Below are positions 1-11,904 of a stretch of DNA of 64,000 bases, one piece after another. The notes beneath the pieces were generated by a model, which searched no databases, had not been told where the DNA came from, and saw only the letters and a program-made list of their open reading frames with translations. Position numbers and translations under genes: made by a program. The stretch is from Adiantum capillus-veneris (taxonomy: Eukaryota > Streptophyta > Polypodiopsida > Polypodiales > Pteridaceae), in contig CM043971.1 in assembly GCA_014529385.2 (NCBI GenBank), positions 53,789,209-53,853,208 of the forward strand, in the 5' to 3' direction. Within the stretch, counting starts at the first letter, position 1. Each line of letters starts with the position of its first letter.

Positions 1-1
1 G

Positions 2-3000
2 TCCAAACTATATAAAGACCCCGAGCTAATCTCAGCTCTTTGAGCCTTCCTCAATGGAGAATTACAGGCCGGATTACCACAGTTTGCACATATGAACAAA
101 CTTGACTCGGTAATGAATGATGAGGAACATTTAGCACCACCATCTGACCTAGCGAGACATGAATCTGTAATTGAGGTACCCATTAACAAGTTGGGGCAAT
201 ACTTTGAAGGTGATGAATCTAATGCTACTCTACCAATCACTACTAAAGGATTAACTGTAAAGGGGGTCCTTGATGGTGGTGCGGGAGTCAGCATGGTGAC
301 AAAGAGTTGTTGGGAGTCTATGGGGCGACCTCACCTTGAAGCCACAAGCGTAGTGGTAAAAATGGCTAATGGATCTATTGTTACGCCTATTGGAATGCTA
401 AAGGATCTCAGAATCAAAGTCTTGGGACACAAGGTAAGGCAGACTTTCATTGTTATGGATTTTTCCAAGTATCCTATGTGATTTGAGATGATCTTAGGGC
501 GTCTATTCATGAGGGAAGCAAAAATGGTGCATGACTGGTCCAAAAACCACGTCTACTTACAGTTCCAAGACTCTGTCATTCGAGTTGATATTTTAAGTGG
601 TCGAACGCATCCTCTAGGAAATAAATTCATCATTGATAATCGATCAGACACAACAATTCACTCAGCTCCATTACAGTATTGTTACACGTGTAACGAAGAC
701 ACGGATATTGGGGAGAACTCTCCTTATATGGATATCCTACCCGGAATGGCTGAGTCAGACAATGTCGATTGGGTACACCTAGCGGCAACTATAGATACAT
801 GGGGAACTAGAGGAACAACCTGGGTAACACCAGATGGGGAAGAGATACCACACATTGCACCAGTAAACATGTTAGGTGTAGCGCATGTAACATCCGATGA
901 TAAGAAAGAGGCACACCTACCTGAGAGTGAAACCGATGATTCCTCAAAGGCTTCAGGCCAATACACATCAGAAATGGAATCTCAGGGAGAAATGGATTCA
1001 GAACCTAAGGAAACATCGAGTGAGCCAAGTATAGAAACTGAACACTCAAGGCCTAGTACGACCATCTATGGTAATTTATATGAGAGTGAAGAAGATACAA
1101 GCGAAGACCTATCAAGCGAGTCGAGTTCAAACATTTACCAAAATCAAAACCTTAACAAGAAACAAAGGTCATTTAAGAGACGACGATATCGAGCAAATGT
1201 GAGAGCTAGGATAAACAAGGAAAGATCTACTGCAGAATGGCTTAGCTATCTAGGGGCATGTGATGCTCATCGAAAGCTAGTAGACAATTGGGGTGAACAT
1301 CTCCAGAGTGTCATGTGGTGCAGCCCGCGACCCATTGACCTCGCTCAATTGGAGGTTACAAAGCCGAAATTGAGTCGAACTATAAGAAGACGTCAAAACC
1401 GAGAGTTAGCACAACAACAAAAGGAGGAAGAACTAAAAGAAAAGTCTCCGTCAGGACAAGAGCCTGCTGACTTACATACGGCTCCTGAACATTTTAGATC
1501 TTATACCACGGGGGAGCGAAAGGTTGTGTATGCCAAAGCCCAACGAATACCTACCAATGGAAGCAGTGGAGTCTATGATGGTCCAGCGGTAGTTAAAGAG
1601 ATAGAATTAGCAGAACCAGGTGAGGAGTCTAAACCAGTCTTTATTGCTCAAGACCTTACTGAAACTGAAGAGGCTGTACTTAAGGAGCTCCTCAAGGAAT
1701 ACAAGGATATCTTTGCTTGGACATATCATGACATGAAGGGCGTTCCACCTTCTGTGGTGCAACATACAATTCCCATGATCAACACTGCTAAACCCGTCCA
1801 GCAACGACCCTATCCAATGAATCCTAAGTACGCCAAAATTGTACAAGAGGAGATTGAAAAACTTATCCAATGTGGATTCATATACCCTATTGAGCACTCA
1901 GAATGGGTTTCTCCAATAGTCATTGTGCCAAAAAAGAATGGGAAACTAAGAGTGTGCGTGGACCTCAAGAAAGTTAATGCAGCTACTAGGAGAGATCATT
2001 ATCCCTTGCCATATTCAGAACATGTGCTTGAAAGAGTTGCGGGCAAGGAAGCTTATAGCTTTTTAGATGGGTACTCTGGTTACAATCAAATCACAATTGC
2101 ATTAGATGACCAAGCTAAAACTGCTTTTATCACAGAGTTTGGAGTGTTTGCATTTCGTGTTATGGCTTTTGGCTTAACGAATGCCCCTGCTACATTCCAA
2201 CGATTAATAAACACTGCGTTTAAAGAATTTCTAAGGGAGTTTTGTGAAGCTTTCCTAGACGACCTTTGTGTTTATTCTTCTTGGGAGAAGCATTTGTTAT
2301 ATCTATGAAAAATATTTGAAAGGTGCAGATTTTATCGCATCTCATTGAACCCTTTCAAATGCCAATTTTGGGTTAAGCATGGAGTCATTCTAGGGCATAT
2401 AGTGTCCAAGAACGGGATATCCACAGATGAGAGTAAGATTAAAGCCATTGCCGATTTGCCACCACCTACTAACTATAAAGGAGTTCAAAGATTTATGGGC
2501 CATGTTGGTTATTATCGAAGGTTTATTTTAAACTTTGCCGAGATAGCGCGTCCATTGTACAAGCTTCTTATCGAGTTTCACTAGACGGAAGAATGTCATC
2601 AATCTTATGAGTTATTAAAGAAGGCCCTAACAAGTGCTCCAATCCTGCGAACACCTGATTGGAATGTAACTTTTCATGTGCATATTGATGCATCAAATTT
2701 TGCTATTGGGTGTGTTCTAACTCAACCAGGAGAACATAAATTGGACTACCCTATTAGCTTTGCAAGTCGCCGATTAAATGATGCCGAGATGAACTACACT
2801 ACTACAGAGTGCGAAGGTCTAGCTATGATTTACGCAGTAAAGAAATTTCGCTATTACCTTCTTGCTACCAAGTTTGTGTTTTATGTGGATCATCAAGCAT
2901 TGCTATATTTGGTAAACAAGCTGTGTTCCACAGGTCGAATTACACGATGGTTGTTAATTCTTCTTGAGTTTGACTTCACCGTTGTTGTGAGGCGTGGGAG

Positions 3001-4453
3001 GAAACATGTCATGGTGGATCATTTATCTCGTATCCCTAATGGCGAAGCTCCTACGGGGGTTGATGATGAATTGCCTGATACTCCTTTGTTCATTGTTGAG
3101 ACAATGCCTGAATGGAGTGAAAAGATTGTTAACTTCTTAGTTAATGGTTTTCCACCCAAAGAACTGCGAAAAGATATAGCTCAAAAATTAATCAAGGAAT
3201 GCGAACCCTATTGCTTACTGGCTGGAACTCTCTATAAGAGAGGAAAAGATGATGTTCTTAGACGCTGTGCCCGTGAGGATGAGTATTTATATATTCTACA
3301 AGAGGCACACATGGGCGTAACTGGTGGTCACTTTTCAGGAAACTTGACTGCCCGAAAGATCTTACAGTCAGGCTATTGGTGGCCCACTCTGTTTAAGGAT
3401 GCATCACTTTTTGCAAAGGGATGTGATGAATGCCAACGCTTCAAGAAACCACAAAGAAGTGATAGGATGCCTCTACATCCCATCAAGGTAACCCAACCAT
3501 TTGAAAAGTGGGGCTTAGACTTTGTAGGACCGATTAGTCCGGCTGCACGTAACACGCAATCACGATATATCATTGTGGCTACCGACTATGTAACCAAATG
3601 GGCTGAAGCAAAAGCAACACGGAAGGCGGATGCAAAAACAACAGCTAAGTTCCTCTTTAAGAACATTATCACACGTTTTGGATGCCCCTTTGAACTTGTG
3701 AGTGACAATGGAACTCATTTTATGAATGAAGTAATAAAAGAACTCACATCAAACTTCATGATATCTCACCACAAGTCTACACCCTATTATCCCCAAGCAA
3801 ATGGCCAAGCTGAGAGTACCAACAAAACTCTCATCTCCATTTTGACAAAGACAGTCGAGGCTCATCGCACTGATTGGGACCTAAAGCTTACATCAGCTTT
3901 ATGGGCTTATCGAACTGCGTATAAAGTTGCTATTAATTGCACACCGTTTAAGATGGTGTATGGCCAAGAAGCAGTTATGCCATGGGAGTTTGTCATTCCT
4001 AGTCTTCGAGAAGCTTCTCAAGAAGGTTGGGATGGTAACCCCTTAGTGGAGCGATTATATATCCTGGAAAGGCTAGATGAAGAGAGGCAATTAGCTGTGC
4101 GAAATGCTCTAGTGGAGAAGGATAGGAGAAAGAAGTGTTTTGATAGCCATTTAAAGGATAAAGACATCAAGGTTGGTGATAAAGTTCTTATGTACGGGGT
4201 ACGTAATGAAAAGAAGAAATTGAAATACGCTGGTAAGGGACAATATCGAGTGTGTGAAATTACCCCGCAAGGTACCATTCGTGTGGAAACTCTAGATGGA
4301 GTTGAAACCATTGGATTCCTTAATGGGAGTAAATTCAAAAGATATTATGATCCTCTAAGCCAGGAAGAGTTGCAAGCCATCCATCAAAAGAAGGCTGCCA
4401 AGGAACAAGCAGAGCTTAAAAAAATCCAAGCAAGAGTTGAGGCTCGAGAATGA
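2..4453 (+). pseudogene. Pol polyprotein of element A: protease 1, RT, RNase H, integrase
   Basis: One reading frame runs from base 2 into the second protease region at 4924 with no frameshift but with in-frame stops at 41, 479, 2306, 2582, 4451 and 4649. Protease 1 lies at about 180-540: its active-site motif reads D-G-G-A at 272-283 and a later motif reads ILGRLF. A Ser/Glu-rich then Lys/Arg-rich linker of about 350 residues follows. RT begins near 1620, with [16 protein letters not shown] and a catalytic F-L-D-D in place of the usual YMDD/YVDD. RNase H is around 2670-3050, with HIDASNFAIG and DHLSR. Integrase has one H2C2 zinc domain (EAHMGVTGGH, CDEC) and a D,D,E core (LDFVGP, VSDNGTHF, NGQAES). 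Every stop can be explained by one transition. Confidence 0.88.
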
Positions 4454-4924
4454 CAACAACGTCTTAGACGCCAACGAGAGGCTAATCTGGGAATCACGCA
4501 AGCATTTTTTGAGGACACAGATGACGACTCATTAGAATCTGAGCCACTCCTACGATACCCAATTGAGCTAAATAGCCCCTATGGGAAAGTACTATACAAT
4601 GCCTTATTAGATACGGGAGCTAAACACAATTTGTTATCCTATGGAGTTTGATGTCAATTAGGGAAACCGACCCTATCCCCGAGTACGATGCAAGTCAAGG
4701 GCATTAATAAAAAGAAAACTGCTATTCTTGGAGTCCTTCAGACCCCTGTTGCCTATGACAATGGAAGCATAGTGCAGAGGTTTCTAGTCATGCCCGCGGG
4801 AGCTATGGAAGGCAACGTAAACCTGGGACGCACGTGGATGTTGGCAACCAAATGCACTATTAATTGCGACCACCGACTCTTACCCCTATCATTCAAGCAA
4901 AGTCACCTATGTTGCAAACTCTAG
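4454..4924 (+). pseudogene. Second aspartic-protease-like domain at the C-terminus of element A Pol
   Basis: The integrase frame continues past the stop at 4451. It reads LLDTGAKHNLLSYGV, with D-T-G-A at 4610-4621, the canonical retropepsin active-site form; the hydrophobic flanks fit too. About 65 residues later a LGRTWM motif matches the position of the family's I-L-G-R/x-PW motif. A nonsense codon at 4649 splits it, and the frame is lost after about 4860. The same arrangement in element D argues that this is a real module. Function is inferred: a second polyprotein protease, or a structural or dUTPase-like fold replacement. Confidence 0.7.
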
Positions 4925-5734
4925 CAAAGTTGAAGGATAGCCAACATTCACAAGCCAAGGTGGTTAACTCGTCTTTGCCGGCTACCCATGAACCTAGCAC
5001 TTCAACACTTGTAGTTGCAGCAAGCAATAATATTGCAAGTACTCAACCTGCACGACCTAAGAGTACATACCAATGGGTTCCCAAGGCCTTACTTCCAACT
5101 ACCTCAACCCTCCCATCCATTCCAAGAAAAAATTTCCTCGGAAAACCAAGAGCGCACCGCACCCTAGGAGAGTCAACACCAAATCACGATGGATTCCAAA
5201 ACAACTATTAGAAGCCCAAGGCTACTATGATGGAAATGAGCAAATTTGGGTACCTAAACGTAAAATGTGTCCTTCCCTATCGATAACAAACCCATATGAG
5301 TCAAACAGTGTAACGCTAAAGCCAATGGCAGACCGTGGGAAGGAAAAGATCACAGAATGCTACACACCTAGTCCAGAGCTAGTTTGGGCTCCAAGGCAAA
5401 ACCAATTTATTCCACCTAGCTCAGGAAGAGGGGAGTTCCATGAAGCTTCTAGCTCCTCATGTAATACATCCATAGAGGTAAAAGCTTCTACACAGCCTCC
5501 ATCTATAGTAGTGGACCTCCATGAAGCTACAAAAGAATCCACACCTCCCAGTGTTCAAGAATCACCTGATGAACCACTTCAAGTTCGATCCTGGGAGAGT
5601 ACCTTACCACCCTTGTAACTTGACGAGGCACCTAGGGTAATAGAAAAATACTGGCAAAAATCCTCACCTATTACCAACTGGAACAATTGGTTTCAAAGGG
5701 TGACGACATCATTTCAAACGGTATGATCTACCCA
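4864..5734 (+). pseudogene. Pro/Ser-rich tail of element A Pol with W-x-P-K motifs
   Basis: Downstream of the second protease the coding sequence continues in two other frames (about 4864-5170, then about 5120-5618), so at least two frameshifts are present. It is low-complexity, rich in Pro, Ser, Thr and Lys. It carries short tryptophan motifs YQWVPK, SRWIPK, QIWVPK and LVWAPR at intervals of roughly 20-85 residues. A similar tail follows the second protease of element D. Similar W-V-P-K repeats occur in Gag tails of some plant copia elements, so this may be a nucleic-acid or capsid-binding tail. That is inference. Confidence 0.6.
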
Positions 5735-5747
5735 AGGAAGGGGGGAG
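5735..5747 (+). promoter_or_regulatory. Polypurine tract of element A
   Basis: A purine run ending in GGGGGAG lies directly before a TG dinucleotide, the expected plus-strand primer site and LTR start. The same run, with about 110 bp before it, recurs at 8438-8561. Confidence 0.75.
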
Positions 5748-5936
5748 TGTTTGTGGACATCCATCATTCACTTGCTTCCCTCTCAAACTTTCTCCCTGAC
5801 CTCTTAATCTCCAATCTTAGGGAATGTATATATAAAGCCTTATACTCACAAAAACAAGATAAAAAAGTAAAAGAGCAAGAGCCATAACACAAATCATAAA
5901 AACAAATTATGCACAAGAACACGACCCTTGTAATAT
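5748..5936 (+). mobile_element. 3' LTR of element A (start clear, end not found)
   Basis: The sequence starts TGTTTGTGG directly after the polypurine tract and has a TATA box about 80 bp in. The matching 5' LTR is outside the window, so the right end cannot be set. It may run past 5936. Confidence 0.55.
5829..5836 (+). promoter_or_regulatory. TATA box in LTR of element A
   Basis: TATATAAA followed by GCC, at the position expected of an LTR promoter. Confidence 0.55.
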
Positions 5937-6395
5937 TTGCACTCTAACCATCATCTATTTGCGTGTATAGATATGGCTAGTACGCTAGAGTCATCCACTC
6001 CTGCCTTGGGTGAGAGGTACCCTCGTTACTTTTCACAAATATTTCACATGGTCTTTCTAGTGCTTGCATGTGAATGGGATTTGATAGGTACGCTAGCATG
6101 TGAGAGGAATTTTAAGGAGTTAGAATGGCTGATACGTCTCTTGACCACGTCTGATCCATACTTAGTAGAGAGCGTTTCTCCCATTGCACAAGCCTACCCT
6201 TTTGACCAAGATGACTATAGGCGTCTAGTGACCTTCTTAGTAAACATGGGCACCTATGATGAAGAAGAAAATTTACACGACTACACGGATGGCACATATG
6301 GTCTCATGGATGACGACTTTGTTTATCTCGACGACGAGGATAGGGGTTTAGCCTTAGGGTTTCCCCCGTACCTCTACAATATCCTATTCCCTTGA
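5937..6395 (+). CDS. Hypothetical acidic ORF, about 152 codons
   Basis: An open frame whose C-terminal half is strongly acidic (runs such as DEEENLHDY and DDDFVYLDDEDRG). I do not recognise a domain. An internal ATG at 5973 (MASTLESSTPALGERY) is a plausible start. The stop is followed within 20 bp by CTAGGGGGAG then TG, which resembles a polypurine tract and LTR start, so this may be the last ORF of another degraded element. It could also be open by chance, since it lies in a repeat-only neighbourhood. Confidence 0.3.
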   Translation: MHSNHHLFACIDMASTLESSTPALGERYPRYFSQIFHMVFLVLACEWDLIGTLACERNFKELEWLIRLLTTSDPYLVESVSPIAQAYPFDQDDYRRLVTFLVNMGTYDEEENLHDYTDGTYGLMDDDFVYLDDEDRGLALGFPPYLYNILFP

Positions 6396-7755
6396 CTCTC
6401 TAGGGGGAGTGCAAATAATTAGGTTAGGGTTCCTTATGTTTTTTGTTGTGTTCAATAAGTGTTGGTACCTTTCTCCACTAATGTGCCTCTTGGAGGTATT
6501 CCTTTTTTTTCCTAGTGTGTACAGGAGCGTGTTGCTATTGATAGGATTTGGACCTTCATGGAATCTTTATCTCGACTCACTCTTCAAATCAAGCGCGACC
6601 ATCGACACAAACAGGTGTTTCTTGTCCATTAGCATTGCCCCTTATCTTTTTTGCATCTATGATTGTCTGCTTTAATTGTGATTGGTAGCCTAATATTCAC
6701 CGCATTTGCTTAGTATCAAACATTTAATTCAATGTAATTTTTTGTCATAATCACTTGTCTAGGTTTAAAAATCAAGCAGTCCGACTAAGCTAGTTTGACC
6801 AAGTTAGGTGTTAGAAATCTTCTCTTAATACCATGGGGAATGCCTTCCTAATAATCAATGGTTACTTAGGTTCTTAATCCGATTTAGGCAGCATTGTGTG
6901 AAATGTACTAGGGCTTTCTAGTGGGCTTGACCCTATTGACCTTTAGCTTAAGTATTATAAAGGGAGTTAACTAGTGTGATGAGCCTGGGGAGGTGTATCA
7001 GTGTTATATGACCCCCCAAAGTTACAAAATTAAAATGCTGAAAATGAACAAACAAAAAATCAAAGTGCCACACTGTAAAATCTTAAGCTGGAAGAGAAAT
7101 CTCAGCTTGATTTGGTACTTCACTCACATGTATTGCCTATGGTACTAGAGCCCTAGAGGTTCCCAGTGTGGGCGCTTTTCCTTGAAAAACAAAAAATCCA
7201 AGGCATACAAAATAAACACACACATCAAATTGAATCAATGTGAAAAGACTTTGGGGGGTCAAAGAAAAAGTAATCAGTCAGGCGATGATTTCATGAGAAA
7301 TTCCTTTTATGGTAGATTAACTACAAGGTCTTCTAGATATAGCCTCTAGTCAGCCCTCGAACATGAATACTTGGCTCTCGCGATTAAACAACTTAATTGA
7401 CCACAGAAAATTAAGAAGCTTACCCATGGTATTAATATTCGATCTCTAGTGCCTTTCGACCGTCAAATTAGAGACCCCAGACTTGTTTAATTTTTTACCT
7501 TTACATGTGTTTATGCATTTGATTACATTGCAATTTAATGTTCATTGCTGACAAATTGTTTGAAATTCTTTTACCAATCAATTTGTCCACCTAAAACTGC
7601 ATATGCGTTTTACTCACTTATGAGAATGCAATTACTGTGCCAATGTTGTTTGATTTTGCAGTGAATGAAGAAGGCTAAGGACATTAATCGCAAATGCTCT
7701 TCCACCTCGACGAACAAGCTTCAACTCAATAGCTTCCGAGGACGGAATCTACATC
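6396..7755. other. Gene-free stretch, probable transposon remnants
   Basis: No ORF with recognisable domains. It holds a PPT-like CTAGGGGGAG near 6401-6411 and a TATA-like TATAAAGG at 6956. The right end (about 7665-7766) looks like the 3' end of an internal region running into another polypurine tract. I cannot assign it to a family. Confidence 0.5.
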
Positions 7756-7766
7756 AGGAAGGGGGG
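7756..7766 (+). promoter_or_regulatory. Polypurine tract before LTR B
   Basis: AGGAAGGGGGG, then CA, then the LTR start TGTTAACC at 7769. Confidence 0.6.
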
Positions 7767-7768
7767 CA

Positions 7769-8437
<669 letters not shown>

Positions 8438-8561
8438 GATGAGGCACCTAAGGTAATAGAAAACTACTGGAAAAAATCCTCACCTATTACCAACTGGAAC
8501 AACTGGTTTCAAAGGGTGGCGAGCACATTTCAAACAGTATGACCTACCCAAGGAAGGGGGA
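8438..8561 (+). repeat. Duplicated 3'-terminal scrap of an A-type element
   Basis: About 124 bp nearly identical to 5622-5746, including the polypurine run but cut just before the LTR start. It joins LTR B on its left to element C on its right, so it marks a rearrangement junction. Confidence 0.85.
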
Positions 8562-8590
8562 CTACCAGTGTACCCCAATAAGAGAAATCA

Positions 8591-8818
8591 GGTACCAATA
8601 GCACTGGTACTGGGCGTGGCAGGTACCAAGGGCGTACTGGCCGGGGCCGGGGTCGTGGTAATTTCCAGAACCGATGCCTGAACTGTTATACTTGTGGAAA
8701 GTATGGGCATTTTGCAGCTCAGTGTCCAGAAACACCTACTACTACGGCTACTGAGGTGAAGGCCTCAGAGCCAGTTCTTGTTCGAGCAATTACATGCCAG
8801 CAAAGGGGTGGTCATTGA
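8591..8818 (+). pseudogene. Gag C-terminus of element C with RG-rich segment and zinc knuckle
   Basis: The frame reads a Gly/Arg-rich stretch (TGRGRYQGRTGRGRGRG), then a canonical nucleocapsid knuckle CYTCGKYGHFAAQC (CX2CX4HX4C) at 8684-8725. It ends at a TGA at 8816. The RG region plus knuckle would bind genomic RNA in the virus-like particle. The N-terminal capsid part is missing. Confidence 0.75.
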
Positions 8819-9439
8819 GGAAATTCCAGATGATCCGGCAAAGCCAGTCAGTCCTGAAAGTAGCCAATGGGCTCAGCAGAGAGAGGTGTGGAAGGCAAAG
8901 GGTAAAGGTAGAGCATGAATGGTAGGAGTAGAGGGAACTGGCGACTAAGATCACATAAGATTTAGCCAAGAATCTGCCAGAGCAGCCTGAAAGTTCTAAT
9001 GCTCGGGTCATTCAGAAGATACCAACCTAGCCTTTTGAGAAAGCACAATCAGATTAGTCAGGGTCTGGGATTCCTGAGACTATGTTGGCTGCAATTCAAG
9101 GACTGATGGAGGAATTAGGGAGTGTTAAATTAGATATAGCTGCAACAGAAAACACTGAAAGAGGCACTAAAGACACCAGAACAGAGGAATGGTAGTGTGC
9201 AGATACTCTCGATTCTTCAAGTTCTGACAATAACTTTGATCAAGAGAGGGAAGAAATTCATGTCAAGATTTGCATGACAGAATTCAGAAACTCACAGTTG
9301 AACTAGATGATATTAGAAAAACTTTGCCTGAAGTAGCAAAATTCATCAGACAACGAAGAAAGGCTAAAGTAGAAGCCTGAGCAATTGACTTGGCTGTTGT
9401 CAAAGATGATGAAGTGCCGTTGATCTAGGTAGGAAACAG

Positions 9440-11415
9440 TGGGACCACTGTCAAGGGTCATACTGGATGGAGGAGCACAGCTTCAACAAAGAATGGGTAG
9501 CTTCCTAGTACTAGATGTGCAAGGCGCATATGGGATGCTACTGGGGCACCCATGGTTGTGAACAACACAGGCTGTTCACGACTATGCCAATCAGACTCTG
9601 AGCATACAAGGTGCCAGTAGCATTCAGATTTAGACAAACAACACTAGGAGCTGGAGAAAGGAGCTGCGACCAGAAGAGCTTTGTCAAAAGTATAAGGTGA
9701 AGAAAATTAAGAGGATGCTGGCGGCAATGAATATTTATCCACTAGCTAAAATAGATCTCAATGCAGTATTACTAGACAAAGATCAGGCTGAAAAGAAAAA
9801 GAAGCAATTTTCATATCAGTTCACTGAATTGAACTTTGGGGAACAACCAGCTCAGCTGACTGGAAGGCCGGAAGAAACGGTTCATCTCAGAACGCTAGCG
9901 GCTTCCGAACAAGCACACTCTGGAGAAGTTACTGAAAACCAAAATAGTAGTTGAGAGCTCAGAGGACTGTCTTGGGATTATGCTGAGGAGTCAATCAAAC
10001 AAAAAGGTGGTGGGTCTAACTGGTTGCTTCCAGATGATGAAGAAATAGAGGAATGGAATCTGGGTTCTGAGGAAAATCCTAGATTGATCAAAGTCAACAA
10101 ACATCTGAATCCAGTAATGAAAGAGAAGGCCAGATATATGTTCCAGCAGTACAAAGATGTGTTTGCATGGAAACATACTGATCTCATGGGGGGTATATCC
10201 AGAGGTACGTCAACATCGAATACCATTGAAGTCGGATGCTAGACGAGTGCGACTGCAAAGATACTGAATGAATCCAAATTATGCTAAAAAAGTCAAGGAA
10301 GAGATCGATAACCTTCTGAAGGTCGGGTTCATTATGACTGATTATTTCCTATTGTGGTGGTGCCCAAGAAGAATGGAAAGCTTAGAGTATGTGTGGATTA
10401 TCGGAACTTGAATGCTCAGACCATCAAGGATCCCTTTCCATTACCATTTACGGACATGCTGCTTTTGACGAAATTGCAGGATATGAGATGTATAGCTTTA
10501 TGGATGGTTATAGTGGTTATAACTAGTTACAGATTGCTCCTGAAGATCGGAGTAAGACTACTTTTATTACTGAGTGGGGAGCATTCATGTATTTGGTTAT
10601 GCCGTTTGGTCTTTGCAATGCTCCAACGACTTTGCAACGATGTATGATGGAAATATTCAGTGAATTTCTCCACGGATTCCTTGCTATATTCATGGATGAC
10701 TTCACTGTATATTCAGAGGAGGATAAGCATTTACTTTTTTTGGAAATGGTTTTCCAGTATTGTGAGGAAAAGCGGATTTGTTTAAACCCATTCAAATCTG
10801 TTTTCTTGGTCTAGAAAGGACAACTATTGGGACATGTGGTGTCCAGAAATGGTATAGAAATGGCCAATGACAAGATTCAATGTGTCCAACAGGCCAAGGC
10901 ATCCTACAATGCATCATAACTAAGCTCTTTCTTGGGATATATCAATTTCTATAGAAGATTGGTGCATCAATTTTCTTCCCAAGCATTACCTTTGTATGAC
11001 CTCACAAAGAAGAGCAGCAAGTTCAATTGGACTGCTGAATGTGAAGAGAGCTTTCAGAGTTTGAAGAATGCTATTATTAGCCAGTACTTCGACAACCGAA
11101 TTGGGATGTCATTTTTCATGTACATGTAGATTCTTTAGGACTGGCGATGGGAGCAATCTTAGCTCAGCCAGAAGGGAGGACTGATTATCCAGTGTATTTT
11201 TCCAGTCGGAGATTCAGTCAGGCTAAACAAGGATATACCACTACTGAGCAAGAAGCCTTAGGAATGGTTTTCAGTGCTACTAAATTTTCGACACTAATTG
11301 CTGGGCAAGCTATTTCATTTTTATATGGATAATCAGGCATTATTATTTTTGATTAACAAAAGTCATTATTCAAGGCAGACTGATAAGATGGATGATGTTT
11401 CTGATGGAATTTGAG
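9440..11415 (+). pseudogene. Pol of element C: protease remnant, RT, start of RNase H
   Basis: A LDGGA active-site fragment near 9460 is followed too soon by LLGHPW near 9540, so most of the protease is deleted. RT is spread over three frames from about 10024 to 11129. It includes [35 protein letters not shown] and a catalytic F-M-D-D. RNase H starts near 11110 (LAMGAILAQPEG, YTTTEQEALGM). Several stops and frameshifts make it non-functional. Confidence 0.8.
11411..11415 (+). repeat. Target-site duplication, left copy (element D)
   Basis: TTGAG directly before the 5' LTR of D, repeated directly after the 3' LTR at 30592-30596. Both copies lie in the RNase H reading frame of element C. Confidence 0.93.
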
Positions 11416-11624
11416 TGTTGAGCCAGCAGAGGATCACACCCACATTTTTGCTCACACTCATCATTTTGTAACCATTGATTGTAATAAATGTCTTTCCGAC
11501 ATTAATTTTGATTTGAGCCATTCATTAAGTAACGGGACTCAATTGAGTTTCCAGCTTGTAATCTTGAAGTAATTTCACTTGCTGATGTAATTAGTTAGAG
11601 ATGTTCTCACCTCCAAGGCTGAGG

Positions 11625-11632
11625 TATAAAAG
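11625..11632 (+). promoter_or_regulatory. TATA box in 5' LTR of element D
   Basis: TATAAAAG; the 3' LTR has the same box at 29796-29803. Transcription probably starts about 30 bp downstream, upstream of the GA tract. Confidence 0.7.
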
Positions 11633-11697
11633 CCAAAGTTTTTGTAACCTAAGGGGGATTATTAATCAAAGTGAGTTTTTGAGCGCCGTGACTGTGT

Positions 11698-11699
<2 letters not shown>

Positions 11700-11776
<77 letters not shown>
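11700..11776. repeat. (GA)n microsatellite in 5' LTR of D
   Basis: 77 bp of pure GA. The 3' LTR copy at 29871-29965 is 95 bp, so length is the main difference between the LTRs. Confidence 0.97.
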
Positions 11777-11778
<2 letters not shown>

Positions 11779-11898
11779 TTATCTACTTGCTACGCGAGCT
11801 ACGGAGCCGCCATTGGAGAAGTGACACCGCCATTGTGTTAGCAACGGCGAGAGCTACGCACAGATACCAAGAGTGCACGCTATCGACTTTTATGTGTG

Positions 11899-11904
11899 GT
11901 AAGT
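11899..11904 (+). promoter_or_regulatory. Splice-donor-like site in LTR of D
   Basis: ATGTGTG|GTAAGT, a near-ideal plant donor downstream of the GA tract; the 3' LTR keeps it at 30088-30093. LTR B (8309) and the LTR of I/J (62465) have donors at comparable places. Use as a donor for leader splicing or a 3'-ORF mRNA is inference. Confidence 0.4.

Larger units (their letters stand above)
1..5747 (+). mobile_element. Element A: Ty3/gypsy LTR retrotransposon, internal region (5' part outside window)
   Basis: The order PR, RT, RNase H, integrase, then a second protease-like domain and a Trp-rich tail is read on the plus strand, ending in a polypurine tract and an LTR start. Domain order RT-RH-IN marks Ty3/gypsy. 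The long PR-RT linker and protein similarity to element D place both in one non-chromodomain lineage, probably near Athila/Tat. The 5' LTR and most of gag lie left of the window. Confidence 0.87.
8562..11415 (+). mobile_element. Element C, left part: Ty3/gypsy retrotransposon lacking 5' LTR and gag N-terminus
   Basis: It contains a gag zinc knuckle, a deleted protease remnant, RT and the N-terminal part of RNase H, and is then cut at 11415 by the insertion of element D. The coding sequence resumes at 30592 within the same domain. It carries many more frameshifts than A or D. Confidence 0.85.

Noticed and set aside
6409..6675. Hydrophobic ORF of 88 codons
   Set aside because: Open by chance in AT-rich sequence; no homology or context support.
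7620..7680. Splice acceptor (TTTGATTTTGCAG) before a small ORF near 7665
   Set aside because: A single acceptor-like motif without a partner donor or a recognisable exon.
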